Shown in pieces: positions 33,480-41,377 of a stretch of 41,377 nt of DNA. A program made the position numbers and the translations under genes. Positions within the stretch are counted from its first letter, which is position 1, and the number at the start of each line of letters is the position of its first letter. This DNA comes from an uncultured Gammaproteobacteria bacterium (lineage in GTDB: Bacteria > Pseudomonadota > Gammaproteobacteria > SZUA-229), in contig CAJXZZ010000018.1 in NCBI GenBank assembly GCA_913065105.1, positions 1 to 41,377 of the forward strand. Direction: 5' to 3'. Under the pieces are notes generated by a model that saw nothing but the letters and a program-made list of their open reading frames with translations, did no database searches and was not told where the DNA came from.

Positions 33480-33527
33480 GTCGCTCCTTGCCATCCATGG
33501 CACCGCGACATACCGTACATCCTGTAC
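33480..33527 (-). repeat. Derived copy of the hairpin repeat next to the amtB terminator, copies C and G
   Basis: On the minus strand, two bases after the terminator T-run, comes GTACA-GGA-TGTAC (33527-33515), then CGGTAT, then arms GTCGC and GCGAC (33509-33505 and 33484-33480) enclosing another hairpin, TGCCATGGATGGCA (33502-33489). This looks like hairpin 1 with new arms plus a hairpin 2 whose loop has received a copy of hairpin 1. Confidence 0.7.
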
Positions 33528-33529
33528 AT

Positions 33530-33558
33530 AAAAAAGGCCGAGTACCGAAGTACTCGAC
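33530..33558 (-). terminator. Intrinsic terminator of the second amtB, with UUCG tetraloop
   Basis: On the minus strand the 9-bp stem GTCGAGTAC/GTACTCGGC (one T-G pair) closes the stable loop C(TTCG)G and is followed by six T residues, 25 bases after the amtB stop. Confidence 0.93.
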
Positions 33559-33582
33559 CTAACATTAACTAGCAGGAGTCAG

Positions 33583-34851
33583 TTATTTGCTAGTAAATTC
33601 CGGATAGGCTTCCAGGCCACATTCACCGATATCAACGCCTTCGTACTCTTCTTCAGCTGATACACGGATACCCATAGTCATCTTAAGCAGGAACCATACG
33701 ATACTGCTGGTAACAAATACCCAGCCGAAGATGGTAGCCGCGCCAATTAACTGGCCCGAGAAACTCACGCCATCATTGGTTAGAGGAACCAACATCAGAC
33801 CAAGCAGACCACATGTACCGTGAACAGAGATAGCACCCACTGGATCATCAATTTTCAGCTTATCGAGGAACACGATTGAGAACACAACTAATACACCACC
33901 GGCTGCACCAAACAGTGTTGCGAGTAATGGTGTTGGAGTAGAAGGTTCTGCAGTAATCGCAACCAGACCAGCTAAAGCACCATTTAATAACATGGTTAAA
34001 TCAGCTTTACCGAACAGTAGACGCGCTGCGATCAATGCTGCAATCGCACCACCAGCTGCTGCGGCATTGGTATTAAGGAAAACCATGGCAACTGAGTTAG
34101 CACTAGCGATATCGCCCAGTTTTAAAACTGAACCACCGTTGAAACCAAACCAGCCCATCCATAAGATGAAAGTACCTAATGTTGCCATTGGCAGATTAGC
34201 ACCAGGAATCGGGTGAACCGAACCGTCTGCACCATATTTACCCTTACGAGCGCCAAGCAGTAACACACCGGCTAACGCTGCAGCAGCACCAGCCATGTGC
34301 ACGATGCCAGAACCAGCAAAGTCAGAGAAACCTAAATCACCTAAGTTATACATGCCAAATACATCAGCACCATTCCATGTCCATGAGCCTTCCATAGGAT
34401 AGATAACACCGGTCATAACTACAGCAAACACCAGGAAGCTCCATAATTTCATGCGCTCAGCCACGGCACCAGAAACAATAGACATTGCAGTAGCAACGAA
34501 TACTACCTGGAAGAAGAAATCAGATGCACTGGAATATACTGCACCTCCAGCGAAACCATCTTCTCTAGCATTAGCCGCTGCCAAAGCATCAGCAACCAAT
34601 GTATCACCACCGGCGATTCCAGATAACATGATGTCGCCACCGTACATGATCGCGTAACCACAAACCATATACATGATGCAGGAAATGGCATACAGCGCCA
34701 CGTTCTTGGTTAAAATTTCAGCGGTATTTTTTGAACGGACCAGACCAGCTTCTAACATTGAGAAACCAGCTGCCATCCACATAACTAACGCACCGCATAC
34801 CAGAAAGTAAAAGGTATCGAGTGCGTATTGTAATTCGAGTACTTGATCCAC
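33583..34851 (-). CDS. amt: Ammonium transporter (second copy, no signal peptide)
   Basis: This is a second Amt channel of 422 residues. The best start is GTG at 34851, with GGAGG eight bases upstream; a TTG five codons earlier overlaps that ribosome binding site and is unlikely. Unlike the first copy it has no cleavable signal peptide and begins directly with helix 1 (ALDTFYFLVCGALVMWM...SMLEAGLVRSKN). The pore histidines are in IVHMAGAAAAL and SVHGTCGLLG. It follows a second PII gene after 41 bases and ends at a UUCG-loop terminator. The two Amt proteins are clearly diverged paralogues, probably with different affinity or regulation. Confidence 0.95.
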   Translation of the reverse strand: MDQVLELQYALDTFYFLVCGALVMWMAAGFSMLEAGLVRSKNTAEILTKNVALYAISCIMYMVCGYAIMYGGDIMLSGIAGGDTLVADALAAANAREDGFAGGAVYSSASDFFFQVVFVATAMSIVSGAVAERMKLWSFLVFAVVMTGVIYPMEGSWTWNGADVFGMYNLGDLGFSDFAGSGIVHMAGAAAALAGVLLLGARKGKYGADGSVHPIPGANLPMATLGTFILWMGWFGFNGGSVLKLGDIASANSVAMVFLNTNAAAAGGAIAALIAARLLFGKADLTMLLNGALAGLVAITAEPSTPTPLLATLFGAAGGVLVVFSIVFLDKLKIDDPVGAISVHGTCGLLGLMLVPLTNDGVSFSGQLIGAATIFGWVFVTSSIVWFLLKMTMGIRVSAEEEYEGVDIGECGLEAYPEFTSK

Positions 34852-34892
34852 GTTGAGATCCTCCAAATTAAATTAATTTATTTCAGAAAAAA

Positions 34893-35294
<402 letters not shown>

Positions 35295-35315
35295 TTAATA
35301 AATATTAATGGATTC

Positions 35316-35996
35316 TTAAAGTTCGAAATCTACTTTATAACTAGCAGTGAAACGTACATTGTCTGCACTACCACCATCTTGGTCATTTTTATCAACAGCA
35401 AAAGTGAAACCATCTTTACCGACACTTGCTCCAAAGTGGTTATAATCGACTTCTCCTACACCTGGCTTACCGTCATTATCAAATGCATAAGTACCGGCAT
35501 ACAGGCTCAAGTCAGTCTTACCCGCTGGGAAATCAAGGCTGCCTGATAAATACATATCGCCTGAATCAAATACACCGCCATCATTTCCTGATGCCGCATC
35601 AACCGTATAATTCAAACCAATAGTAACGATGCTGGCTGTACCTGATACATACACTTCAGTGAAATTGAACTCGGGTGTTATAGGGTATTGATAGGTAATT
35701 ACACCTACGTCATAACCCAACTTGCCTGCTTCACCTGCAAAACCAGCATAAACGTCCATTTCATAACCATCATCTGAGTTATCAAAATTTACATTTGAAA
35801 CCCAGGTACCGACATAGAGACCAGACTTATGACCCCAGTCAATACCACCCTGGCCAGCAGCTTGATCAGAGGTTTGTGTAACACCACGCCAGATGTAGTT
35901 AGAGGTGATTGCAGCATTTGCAGACAATTCAGCAGCAGCAACACCACTGGCTAATACCGCAGCAACCGCAGTTGCTAAAACAATAGATTTTTTCAT
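35316..35996 (-). CDS. TorF-family putative outer-membrane porin
   Basis: This 226-residue protein starts with a Sec signal peptide (MKKSIVLATAVAAVLASGVAAA). It continues with the TorF (TIGR02001) signature SANAAITSNYIWRGVTQTSDQAAGQGGIDW. The rest is a series of amphipathic beta strands ending in a strand finishing FEL, as expected for an outer-membrane barrel. A sigma54 promoter lies 65-81 bases before the start, with an NtrC-like site about 110 bases upstream of the expected transcription start. Together with the PII/amt genes downstream this points to a pore for nitrogen compounds made during nitrogen limitation; the solute is not known. Confidence 0.9.
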   Translation of the reverse strand: MKKSIVLATAVAAVLASGVAAAELSANAAITSNYIWRGVTQTSDQAAGQGGIDWGHKSGLYVGTWVSNVNFDNSDDGYEMDVYAGFAGEAGKLGYDVGVITYQYPITPEFNFTEVYVSGTASIVTIGLNYTVDAASGNDGGVFDSGDMYLSGSLDFPAGKTDLSLYAGTYAFDNDGKPGVGEVDYNHFGASVGKDGFTFAVDKNDQDGGSADNVRFTASYKVDFEL

Positions 35997-36060
35997 GGAA
36001 CAAGACTCCTAATTAAGTATTAAAAATAAACAGTTTTTATGCAAAACTTACCTGTCACAG

Positions 36061-36077
36061 AGCAGGTACTATGCCAA
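36061..36077 (-). promoter_or_regulatory. Sigma54 promoter of the torF-like gene
   Basis: On the minus strand the sequence is TTGGCATAGTACCTGCT, matching the -24/-12 consensus with GG and GC exactly ten bases apart. Transcription would begin near 36049, giving a leader of about 53 bases. Confidence 0.75.
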
Positions 36078-36150
36078 CTTTAAAATATATAGATAAATCA
36101 TTAAGTTAGTGTATATCGTGGTATTTAGGAACTATTCATTACAACATAGA

Positions 36151-36167
36151 CGCACCATTTCAGTGCG
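36151..36167 (-). promoter_or_regulatory. NtrC-binding site upstream of the sigma54 promoter
   Basis: CGCACCATTTCAGTGCG contains the exact GCAC-N7-GTGC core of NtrC sites. Its centre is about 110 bases upstream of the inferred start site; a half-site (TTGGTGCG) lies near -140. These distances match classic NtrC enhancer positions, such as those of glnA. Confidence 0.65.
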
Positions 36168-36240
36168 CTCCCAATAGTGTGGTTACATATTGGTGCGGCA
36201 TTTGATTTAATATACATAAAACCAACAGGATCAATTAATC

Positions 36241-36471
36241 ATGACTAACGATGCACTTGAAAACTTAACCAAACGTATCAGTTCACTCATTCCGGGTGAT
36301 GTTAAACATTTACAGGAAGATATCGAAAGCAATGTCCGCAGTTTGCTGCAATCAACACTGACAAAAATGAATCTGGTTACACGCGAAGAATTCGATGTAC
36401 AATCAGCCGTGTTACAGAGAACGCGAGAAAAACTCGAAGAACTGGAAAAGATAGTGTCACAACTGAAGTAA
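36241..36471 (+). CDS. ubiK: Ubiquinone biosynthesis accessory factor UbiK
   Basis: UbiK (YqiC family) is a small accessory factor of the aerobic ubiquinone pathway, interacting with the lipid-binding UbiJ. The 76-residue protein has the usual features: an amphipathic N-terminal half (NLTKRISSLIPGDVKHLQED), NVRSLLQSTLTKMNLVTREEFDVQ, and a C-terminal coiled coil (VLQRTREKLEELEKIVSQLK). AGGA lies ten bases before the ATG. It is upstream of comM, an arrangement shared with many Gammaproteobacteria. Confidence 0.95.
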   Translation: MTNDALENLTKRISSLIPGDVKHLQEDIESNVRSLLQSTLTKMNLVTREEFDVQSAVLQRTREKLEELEKIVSQLK

Positions 36472-36507
36472 TCTAAATGACACAGATAATCTCAAGGAAG
36501 GGATACC

Positions 36508-38019
36508 ATGCAACTAGCCACTCTATATACCCGTGCCCTCAATGGCATTAACGCCGCTGAAGTCACTGTCGAAGTCCACCTGTCAAACGGCCTGCCGGCA
36601 TTTTCCATCGTCGGTTTACCCGAAGCCGCCGTAAGGGAAAGCAAAGACCGGGTACGCGCTGCCATTATCAACTCAGGCTTTGAATTCCCCGCACGGAAGA
36701 TCACCGTCAACCTGGCGCCGGCAGATCTACCCAAAGATGGTGGCCGCTATGACCTACCTATTGCTCTCGGTATTCTTGCCGCGACCGGACAGATTGATAA
36801 AACATTACTCGCTAAATACGAATTTCACGGTGAATTAGCCTTATCAGGTTTATTGCGAGAAGTGACTGGCAGCCTGCCCGTTGCCCTTGCCGCCCAACAA
36901 AATAATAAAAAATTAATCATGCCGGTGAAAAGCGCCAGACAGGCGGCACTGATCGAACATGCCGAAGTTTATGCCGCCGATAACCTGCTAAGCGTATGTC
37001 AGCATCTACAGGGATTTGAGCAACTGCCGTATGCAGAGCGGACTAGCGAACAGGCTTTTATTTGTAACACACTCGATATGTCTGATGTTCGCGGCCAGCA
37101 CCGCACGCGGCGCGCTTTAGAAATTGCCGCGGCCGGGCGTCACAATATGCTAATGATCGGACCACCAGGTACGGGCAAATCGATGTTAGCCAGCCGCCTG
37201 CCCGGTATATTGCCACCGATGAGCACACAGCAGGCGCTGGAAAGCGCGTCCATTAACTCCATCAGTCATCAGGGATTCGATATCCAGCAATGGAAAAAAC
37301 GCCCCTTCCGCAGTCCACATCACACCGCATCCGGCGTTGCCTTAGTCGGGGGCGGCTCAAAACCCTCACCTGGCGAAATCTCTCTGGCGCATCAAGGCGT
37401 ATTATTTCTTGATGAGCTGACCGAGTTTGACCGAAATACGCTGGATGTACTGCGAGAACCGATGGAGACTGGCACCATCACCATTTCACGTGCCGCCAGA
37501 CAGGCCGACTTTCCAGCACGCTTTCAGCTCATTGCCGCCATGAACCCCTGCCCGCAGGGTTACAGCTGTGATGGTAAAAACCTGTGCCGATGCACCCCCC
37601 AGCAACAACTAAAACACCGCAGCCGTATCTCCGCACCGTTTCTTGATCGTATCGACATTCACATCGAAGTACCAAGAATCGACAAACAGGCACTTGATAA
37701 TAACGCCCCCAGAGGTGAAACCAGCGAGCAGATACGGCAGCGGGTTTATACTGCCTACCAGCAGCAAAAAAACCGCGGCCCACACTTTAATGCTGAGTTA
37801 AGCGTAAAAGAGATAGAAACTTTTTGCGCACTAAAAGAAAAAGAAAAAATGTTACTGGACAAGGCAATGGACCGATTAAAACTTTCCGCCCGTGCTTATC
37901 ATCGCATATTAAAACTGGCACGCACTATTGCGGATATTGATGAAAGCTTAAATATAGAAATGCCGCACCTTACAGAAGCGATTAGTTATCGTAGTCTGAA
38001 TCGGTTTATAAACAACTAA
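36508..38019 (+). CDS. comM: ComM/YifB-family Mg-chelatase-like AAA+ ATPase
   Basis: ComM is an AAA+ helicase that promotes branch migration during natural transformation; YifB is the same family. The 503-residue protein has an N-terminal ChlI-like domain (LPAFSIVGLPEAAVRESKDRVRAA), a central AAA+ domain with Walker A GPPGTGKS and Walker B LFLDELTEF, an arginine-finger region, and a zinc-type cysteine set (CPQGYSC...CRC). The C-terminal helical domain contains LSARAYHRILKLARTIAD. The length is normal. AAGGAAGGG lies just before the ATG. It suggests, but does not prove, competence in this organism. Confidence 0.95.
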   Translation: MQLATLYTRALNGINAAEVTVEVHLSNGLPAFSIVGLPEAAVRESKDRVRAAIINSGFEFPARKITVNLAPADLPKDGGRYDLPIALGILAATGQIDKTLLAKYEFHGELALSGLLREVTGSLPVALAAQQNNKKLIMPVKSARQAALIEHAEVYAADNLLSVCQHLQGFEQLPYAERTSEQAFICNTLDMSDVRGQHRTRRALEIAAAGRHNMLMIGPPGTGKSMLASRLPGILPPMSTQQALESASINSISHQGFDIQQWKKRPFRSPHHTASGVALVGGGSKPSPGEISLAHQGVLFLDELTEFDRNTLDVLREPMETGTITISRAARQADFPARFQLIAAMNPCPQGYSCDGKNLCRCTPQQQLKHRSRISAPFLDRIDIHIEVPRIDKQALDNNAPRGETSEQIRQRVYTAYQQQKNRGPHFNAELSVKEIETFCALKEKEKMLLDKAMDRLKLSARAYHRILKLARTIADIDESLNIEMPHLTEAISYRSLNRFINN

Positions 38020-38263
38020 GGAAAAGCAGGACTATCAAAAATCATCCTGAAGTAAGCCGAATCCTGAATCTGCTTAGGTAATTAGAATAATACAGCAATT
38101 GCCGAGACAATTAATCTACAGCCCAACAACTTAAAACCCTTACCTTTAGACTATAATAACCATCTTTACTGAAATAACTGGTTTGCAGATGATCATCAGC
38201 GTTATGCCAGTCGAGTTACCCCACTAATAATTCTTGAAAAATATATAAATTGGAGCAGATTAG

Positions 38264-39541
38264 ATGCTATCTCTTGATGAAACTAAAATAGCCATTGTTG
38301 GCCTTGGCTATGTAGGCTTACCACTAGCAGTGGAATTTGGCATGAAGATGCCAGTTATTGGTTTTGATATTAATAAACCGAGAATAGGTGAACTAAATTC
38401 AGGAATTGATAGCACATTAGAAGTTAGCAGTGATGAACTAGCACAGGCAACAAAGCTTTCATATAGCGCAGATGTCGACGATCTAAAATCTTGCAATGTA
38501 TACATCGTGACAGTACCCACGCCTATCGATAAGTTTAAGAATCCGGATTTAACACCACTTGAAAAAGCTAGTTTTATGTTAGGTGGAGTTATCTCAAAAG
38601 GTGATATCGTTATTTATGAATCCACAGTGTACCCAGGTGCAACCGAAGAAGTTTGTATTCCAATTATTGAAAAACAATCAGGATTGGTTTTCAATAAAGA
38701 TTTTTATGCCGGATATAGTCCTGAACGTATCAACCCTGGAGATAAAGAGCATCGAGTCTCAACCATACTTAAAGTTACCTCTGGCTCTACACCTGAAGTA
38801 GCTGACTTTGTGGATCATTTATACCAGACAATAATTACCGCCGGTACGCACAAAGCAAGCAGTATACGTGTTGCTGAAGCAGCTAAGGTTATAGAGAATA
38901 CACAAAGAGATGTAAACATCGCACTCATAAATGAGTTAGCGCTTATCTTTAATCGTTTGGATATAGACACAGAAGAAGTATTGATTGCTGCTGGAACAAA
39001 ATGGAATTTCCTGCCGTTTAGACCTGGCCTGGTGGGCGGGCATTGTATTGGTGTTGATCCATATTACCTAACCCATAAAGCTCAAGAGATCGGATATAAC
39101 CCGGAAATGATTCTTGCCGGCAGAAGATTAAACGATAACATGGGAAGTTATGTAGTATCTCAGGTTATAAAGTTAATGCTGAAAAAACGTATACATGTTA
39201 ACGACGCTAAAATATTGATGATGGGACTAACCTTTAAAGAAAATTGTCCAGATCTGCGAAATACACGCGTGACGGATATGATTGAAGAACTTGAAAATTA
39301 TGGCGCTACAGTAGACGTTTATGACCCATGGGTGGATGCGGATGAGGCGCAACAGGCATATGACATAACGCCTGTTAAAACGCCTGCAAAAGAAAACTAT
39401 GACGCCATAATATTAGCCGTAGGCCATGATCAATTTAAAAACATGAGCGTTGCTGAAATCCGAAAATATGGAAAAGATAAACACGTACTTTATGATATTA
39501 AATATATTTTCCCTACGAAAGATGTGGACGGGCGACTTTAA
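38264..39541 (+). CDS. tviB: UDP-N-acetyl-hexosamine 6-dehydrogenase (TviB/WbpO type)
   Basis: This nucleotide-sugar dehydrogenase oxidises UDP-GlcNAc or UDP-GalNAc to the uronic acid in surface-polysaccharide synthesis. The 425-residue protein has the NAD motif [35 protein letters not shown] and the catalytic cysteine in [31 protein letters not shown] starts the C-terminal domain. This pattern is closer to the TviB/WbpO group than to UDP-glucose 6-dehydrogenases. An epimerase of the matching pathway starts nine bases after the stop, forming a two-step unit. TTGGAG precedes the ATG at 38264. Confidence 0.93.
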   Translation: MLSLDETKIAIVGLGYVGLPLAVEFGMKMPVIGFDINKPRIGELNSGIDSTLEVSSDELAQATKLSYSADVDDLKSCNVYIVTVPTPIDKFKNPDLTPLEKASFMLGGVISKGDIVIYESTVYPGATEEVCIPIIEKQSGLVFNKDFYAGYSPERINPGDKEHRVSTILKVTSGSTPEVADFVDHLYQTIITAGTHKASSIRVAEAAKVIENTQRDVNIALINELALIFNRLDIDTEEVLIAAGTKWNFLPFRPGLVGGHCIGVDPYYLTHKAQEIGYNPEMILAGRRLNDNMGSYVVSQVIKLMLKKRIHVNDAKILMMGLTFKENCPDLRNTRVTDMIEELENYGATVDVYDPWVDADEAQQAYDITPVKTPAKENYDAIILAVGHDQFKNMSVAEIRKYGKDKHVLYDIKYIFPTKDVDGRL

Positions 39542-39550
39542 GGAACTGAC

Positions 39551-40582
39551 ATGCACTATAACGAAACACTAAAAATACTGAACGAACAACCTAAAAAGTG
39601 GTTGATTACAGGCGTCGCTGGATTCATCGGTTCAAATTTATTAGAAACCTTGCTGAAAAATAATCAACTCGTTGTCGGTCTAGATAATTTTTCGACAGGT
39701 CATCAACACAATCTTGATCAGGTTAAAGACCGTGTCAATTCTGAACAATGGAAGAACTTCGCACTAATTAAAGGTGACATTCGTCAGTTACAAGATTGCC
39801 ATGACGCATGCAAAGGCATGGATTATGTATTGCACCAGGCTGCTTTAGGCTCGGTGCCACGATCTATCGAAGACCCGATAACTACCAATGAAACTAATCT
39901 TACTGGATACCTGAATATGCTTGTCGCAGCAAAAGATGCAGAAGTTAAAAGATTTGTTTATGCAGCATCAAGCTCAACTTATGGCGACCACCCTGATCTA
40001 CCAAAAGTTGAAGATAAGATTGGCAACCCACTATCACCATATGCAGTAACAAAAGTTGCAAATGAATTATATGCGAACGTTTTTGCGCGTACCTACGGAT
40101 TTAAAACTATAGGTTTGAGGTACTTCAATATTTTTGGACAACGTCAGGACCCTAATGGAGCGTATGCCGCAGTGATACCTAAATGGGTAGCAGATATGAT
40201 GACTAATAACCCTGTTTACATAAACGGTGATGGCGAAACAAGTCGCGATTTTTGTTATATCGATAATGCGGTACAGGCTAATATTTTAGCGGCAACTTCA
40301 AATAATTCTGACGCGGTTGATCAGGTTTATAATGTTGCAGTCGGAGAAAGGACTACATTAAATGAGTTGTTCGAGTTAATCAGATCAGGCTTATCAGAAC
40401 AATTCCCTCATCTGGATAATTACAAGGTAATCTATAGAGATTTTCGAGCAGGTGACGTCAGACACTCACTCGCAGACATATCAAAAGCAAAAAAACTTCT
40501 CAGCTACAAGCCAACACATCGTATCGGTGAAGGAATGGATATAGCATTAGGCTGGTATGTGAACGACATCGCACACAAATAA
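39551..40582 (+). CDS. tviC: UDP-N-acetylglucosamine/glucuronate 4-epimerase (TviC/WbpP type)
   Basis: This is a short-chain-dehydrogenase-type epimerase of 343 residues. The NAD-binding [12 protein letters not shown], the catalytic SSSTYGD and YAVTK motifs, and [23 protein letters not shown] match the WbpP/TviC group, which interconverts N-acetylated UDP-sugars or their uronic acids at C4. Immediately upstream tviB supplies the likely substrate. Both are typical first genes of O-antigen or capsule loci. AAGGAACTGAC precedes the ATG. The gene ends next to decayed fragments, so the locus either stops here or has lost its neighbours. Confidence 0.93.
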   Translation: MHYNETLKILNEQPKKWLITGVAGFIGSNLLETLLKNNQLVVGLDNFSTGHQHNLDQVKDRVNSEQWKNFALIKGDIRQLQDCHDACKGMDYVLHQAALGSVPRSIEDPITTNETNLTGYLNMLVAAKDAEVKRFVYAASSSTYGDHPDLPKVEDKIGNPLSPYAVTKVANELYANVFARTYGFKTIGLRYFNIFGQRQDPNGAYAAVIPKWVADMMTNNPVYINGDGETSRDFCYIDNAVQANILAATSNNSDAVDQVYNVAVGERTTLNELFELIRSGLSEQFPHLDNYKVIYRDFRAGDVRHSLADISKAKKLLSYKPTHRIGEGMDIALGWYVNDIAHK

Positions 40583-40771
40583 TTAATAGCCACCCACACG
40601 TGATGGCCTCTGCACACCACCAAAACCATAAACAAGGGTGACAAACACACTAGCCTCTTCATAATTTTGTGAAAATGAGGTGCTTTCTTTGGTTCGATAT
40701 TTAATATCAAATAAACCCCGCCATTTACGTTTAAAACGGTAATTTAAATTACCCCCAACAGTCAAATATTC
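40583..40771 (-). pseudogene. C-terminal fragment of an outer-membrane beta-barrel protein
   Basis: On the minus strand a frame of about 60 codons ends at 40583. It encodes alternating aromatic strands (LTVGGNLNYRFKRKWRG, LFDIKYRTKES, EEASVFVTLVYGFG). This looks like the last strands of an outer-membrane barrel, such as those found in exopolysaccharide loci. There is no proper start, and upstream the frame meets a stop within about ten codons. The neighbouring plus-strand sequence belongs to an unrelated fragment. It is best read as a remnant; the family is uncertain. Confidence 0.5.
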
Positions 40772-40772
40772 A

Positions 40773-40991
40773 TATGCTGGACAAAGCTGGTCAGATTATG
40801 ATCCGACAAATTTAGTCGGCAATATACAATTTGTAGATCCTGAACAGGCGTTTCATGTCTTACTCGGATCAGTAGGATTTGACCAGTGAAATCCTTACCC
40901 CACCTTCAATGACTTTGATGGTACTCGTAATGATATTGGAGCCTATGGTGGCCCTTTAGGTAATTGGGATTTTGATTTTTCTGATTTGTAA
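40773..40991 (+). pseudogene. C-terminal remnant of a parallel beta-helix repeat protein, with in-frame TGA
   Basis: The plus-strand frame beginning near 40773 reads SWSDYDPTNLVGNIQFVDPE, then FHVLLGSVGFDQ, a TGA at 40887-40889, then NPYPTFNDFDGTRNDIGAYGGP. The pattern FVDP...LLPGSPxIDAGNP...NDxDGTRNDxGAYGGP is the typical end of secreted right-handed beta-helix proteins. The TGA falls exactly where a glycine codon (GGA) is expected, so it looks like a nonsense change. No start is present. This is a dead fragment. Confidence 0.7.
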
Positions 40992-41007
40992 TAAGGACCA
41001 GAGATTT

Positions 41008-41355
41008 TTATACTATTTTTGCAACTTCCTCAAAATTTTTCTTAGAAATTATTGGTACCTGTGCATTTTCTGCAGGGTATCCAACCGGTAGTAATAAAAA
41101 TGGCTTTTCGTTTTTTGTTCTTTTGAGAATTTCTTGAAGGAATCCCATTGGGCTCGGCGTCTGTGTTAATGTAACCAATCCCGCCTTATGGAGGGCGGTG
41201 ATTAAACAACGGCGTGCAATACCAGCTGATTCATTCACATCATAGTGTTTGCTTGGCGGATTGGTTTTTTAATCCTAAGAAATTTTAAAGACCGTCAGAA
41301 GATAGGGTGCATGTTCTATAAATTTTTTATGGACATCTGTGTGCAATTCACCTTC
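41008..41355 (-). pseudogene. Nitroreductase-family remnant with in-frame stops
   Basis: The minus-strand frame encodes, in order, EGELHTDVHKKFIEHAPYLL and TVFKIS, then TAG and TAA stops at 41277-41275 and 41271-41269. It continues with NPPSKHYDVNESAGIA, LITALHKAGLVTLTQTPSPM and EKPFLLLPVGYPAENAQVP up to the stop at 41008. These blocks are the C-terminal two thirds of a flavin nitroreductase of the type ending LLLPVGYPA. Another stop lies at 41358-41356, where the recognisable homology ends. The protein cannot be made intact. Confidence 0.75.
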
Positions 41356-41377
41356 TTATTACACGTATGTTTGTGTT

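Noticed and set aside
33244-33498. Minus-strand open frame of 84 codons in the repeat island
   Set aside because: It consists wholly of hairpin repeats, and its residues reflect the repeat sequence; other repeat copies do not keep the frame.

Overview
The window reads as a chromosomal segment of a Gammaproteobacterium of moderate GC content. Several conserved gene neighbourhoods point that way: glyQ-glyS-gmhB-plsC, thiS-thiG-trmB, and ubiK-comM next to glnK/amtB. A phosphoribulokinase of the Calvin-cycle (CbbP-like) type suggests an autotrophic, perhaps sulfur-oxidising, lineage. RuBisCO is not in the window, so autotrophy is inference. I saw no prophage, transposase, CRISPR array or rRNA operon.

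Layout. 1-4.9 kb: the 3' part of inorganic pyrophosphatase, a tRNA-Thr(CGU), and thiazole synthesis genes (thiO on the minus strand; thiS, thiG, trmB on the plus strand), then phosphoribulokinase. 5-10.2 kb: a TatD-type metal-dependent hydrolase and the minus-strand run glyQ-glyS-gmhB-plsC. 10.4-12.4 kb: an unknown gene and a dihydrolipoamide-dehydrogenase-like flavoprotein. 12.6-15.8 kb: a redox module of rubrerythrin, an HdrD/GlpC-like Fe-S protein, a DUF3501 protein and a convergent Fur/PerR-type regulator. A strong promoter with an overlapping PerR-like operator precedes the rubrerythrin gene. 16.1-19.1 kb: a Lon-substrate-domain protein, djlA, an unknown gene, a lone ParS/MbcA-like protein and peptide deformylase. 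19-24.3 kb: a 1000-residue sensor with GGDEF and EAL domains, and an S9 peptidase. 24.3-28.5 kb: a NUDIX hydrolase, a YdcH-like protein, the arsenic pair arsR-arsM, and a minus-strand response regulator, rhodanese and msrB. 28.7-31.3 kb: a large DUF1631 protein. 31.4-36 kb: two PII/ammonium-transporter pairs and a TorF-type porin whose upstream region carries a sigma54 promoter and an NtrC-like site. 36.2-38 kb: ubiK and comM. 38.3-40.6 kb: tviB- and tviC-like sugar-nucleotide genes, probably one edge of a surface-polysaccharide locus. 40.6-41.4 kb: a stretch of decaying gene fragments.

The most unusual signal is a dispersed two-hairpin DNA element. Complete copies lie at 15174-15222, 31320-31368 and 33225-33276, with partial or derived copies in an island at 33225-33527. 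The loops are conserved, while the arms differ between copies by changes that mostly preserve pairing. Three members (15174-15222, 31320-31368 and the derived 33480-33527) start right after the T-run of an intrinsic terminator. Other points of interest are the peroxide-type regulation of the rubrerythrin/Fe-S/DUF3501 module, the nitrogen-controlled porin, a ThiS with residues beyond its functional Gly-Gly end, and two arrays of a 7-base repeat just upstream of minus-strand start codons.

All protein calls come from reading motifs and remembered families. No database search was run.
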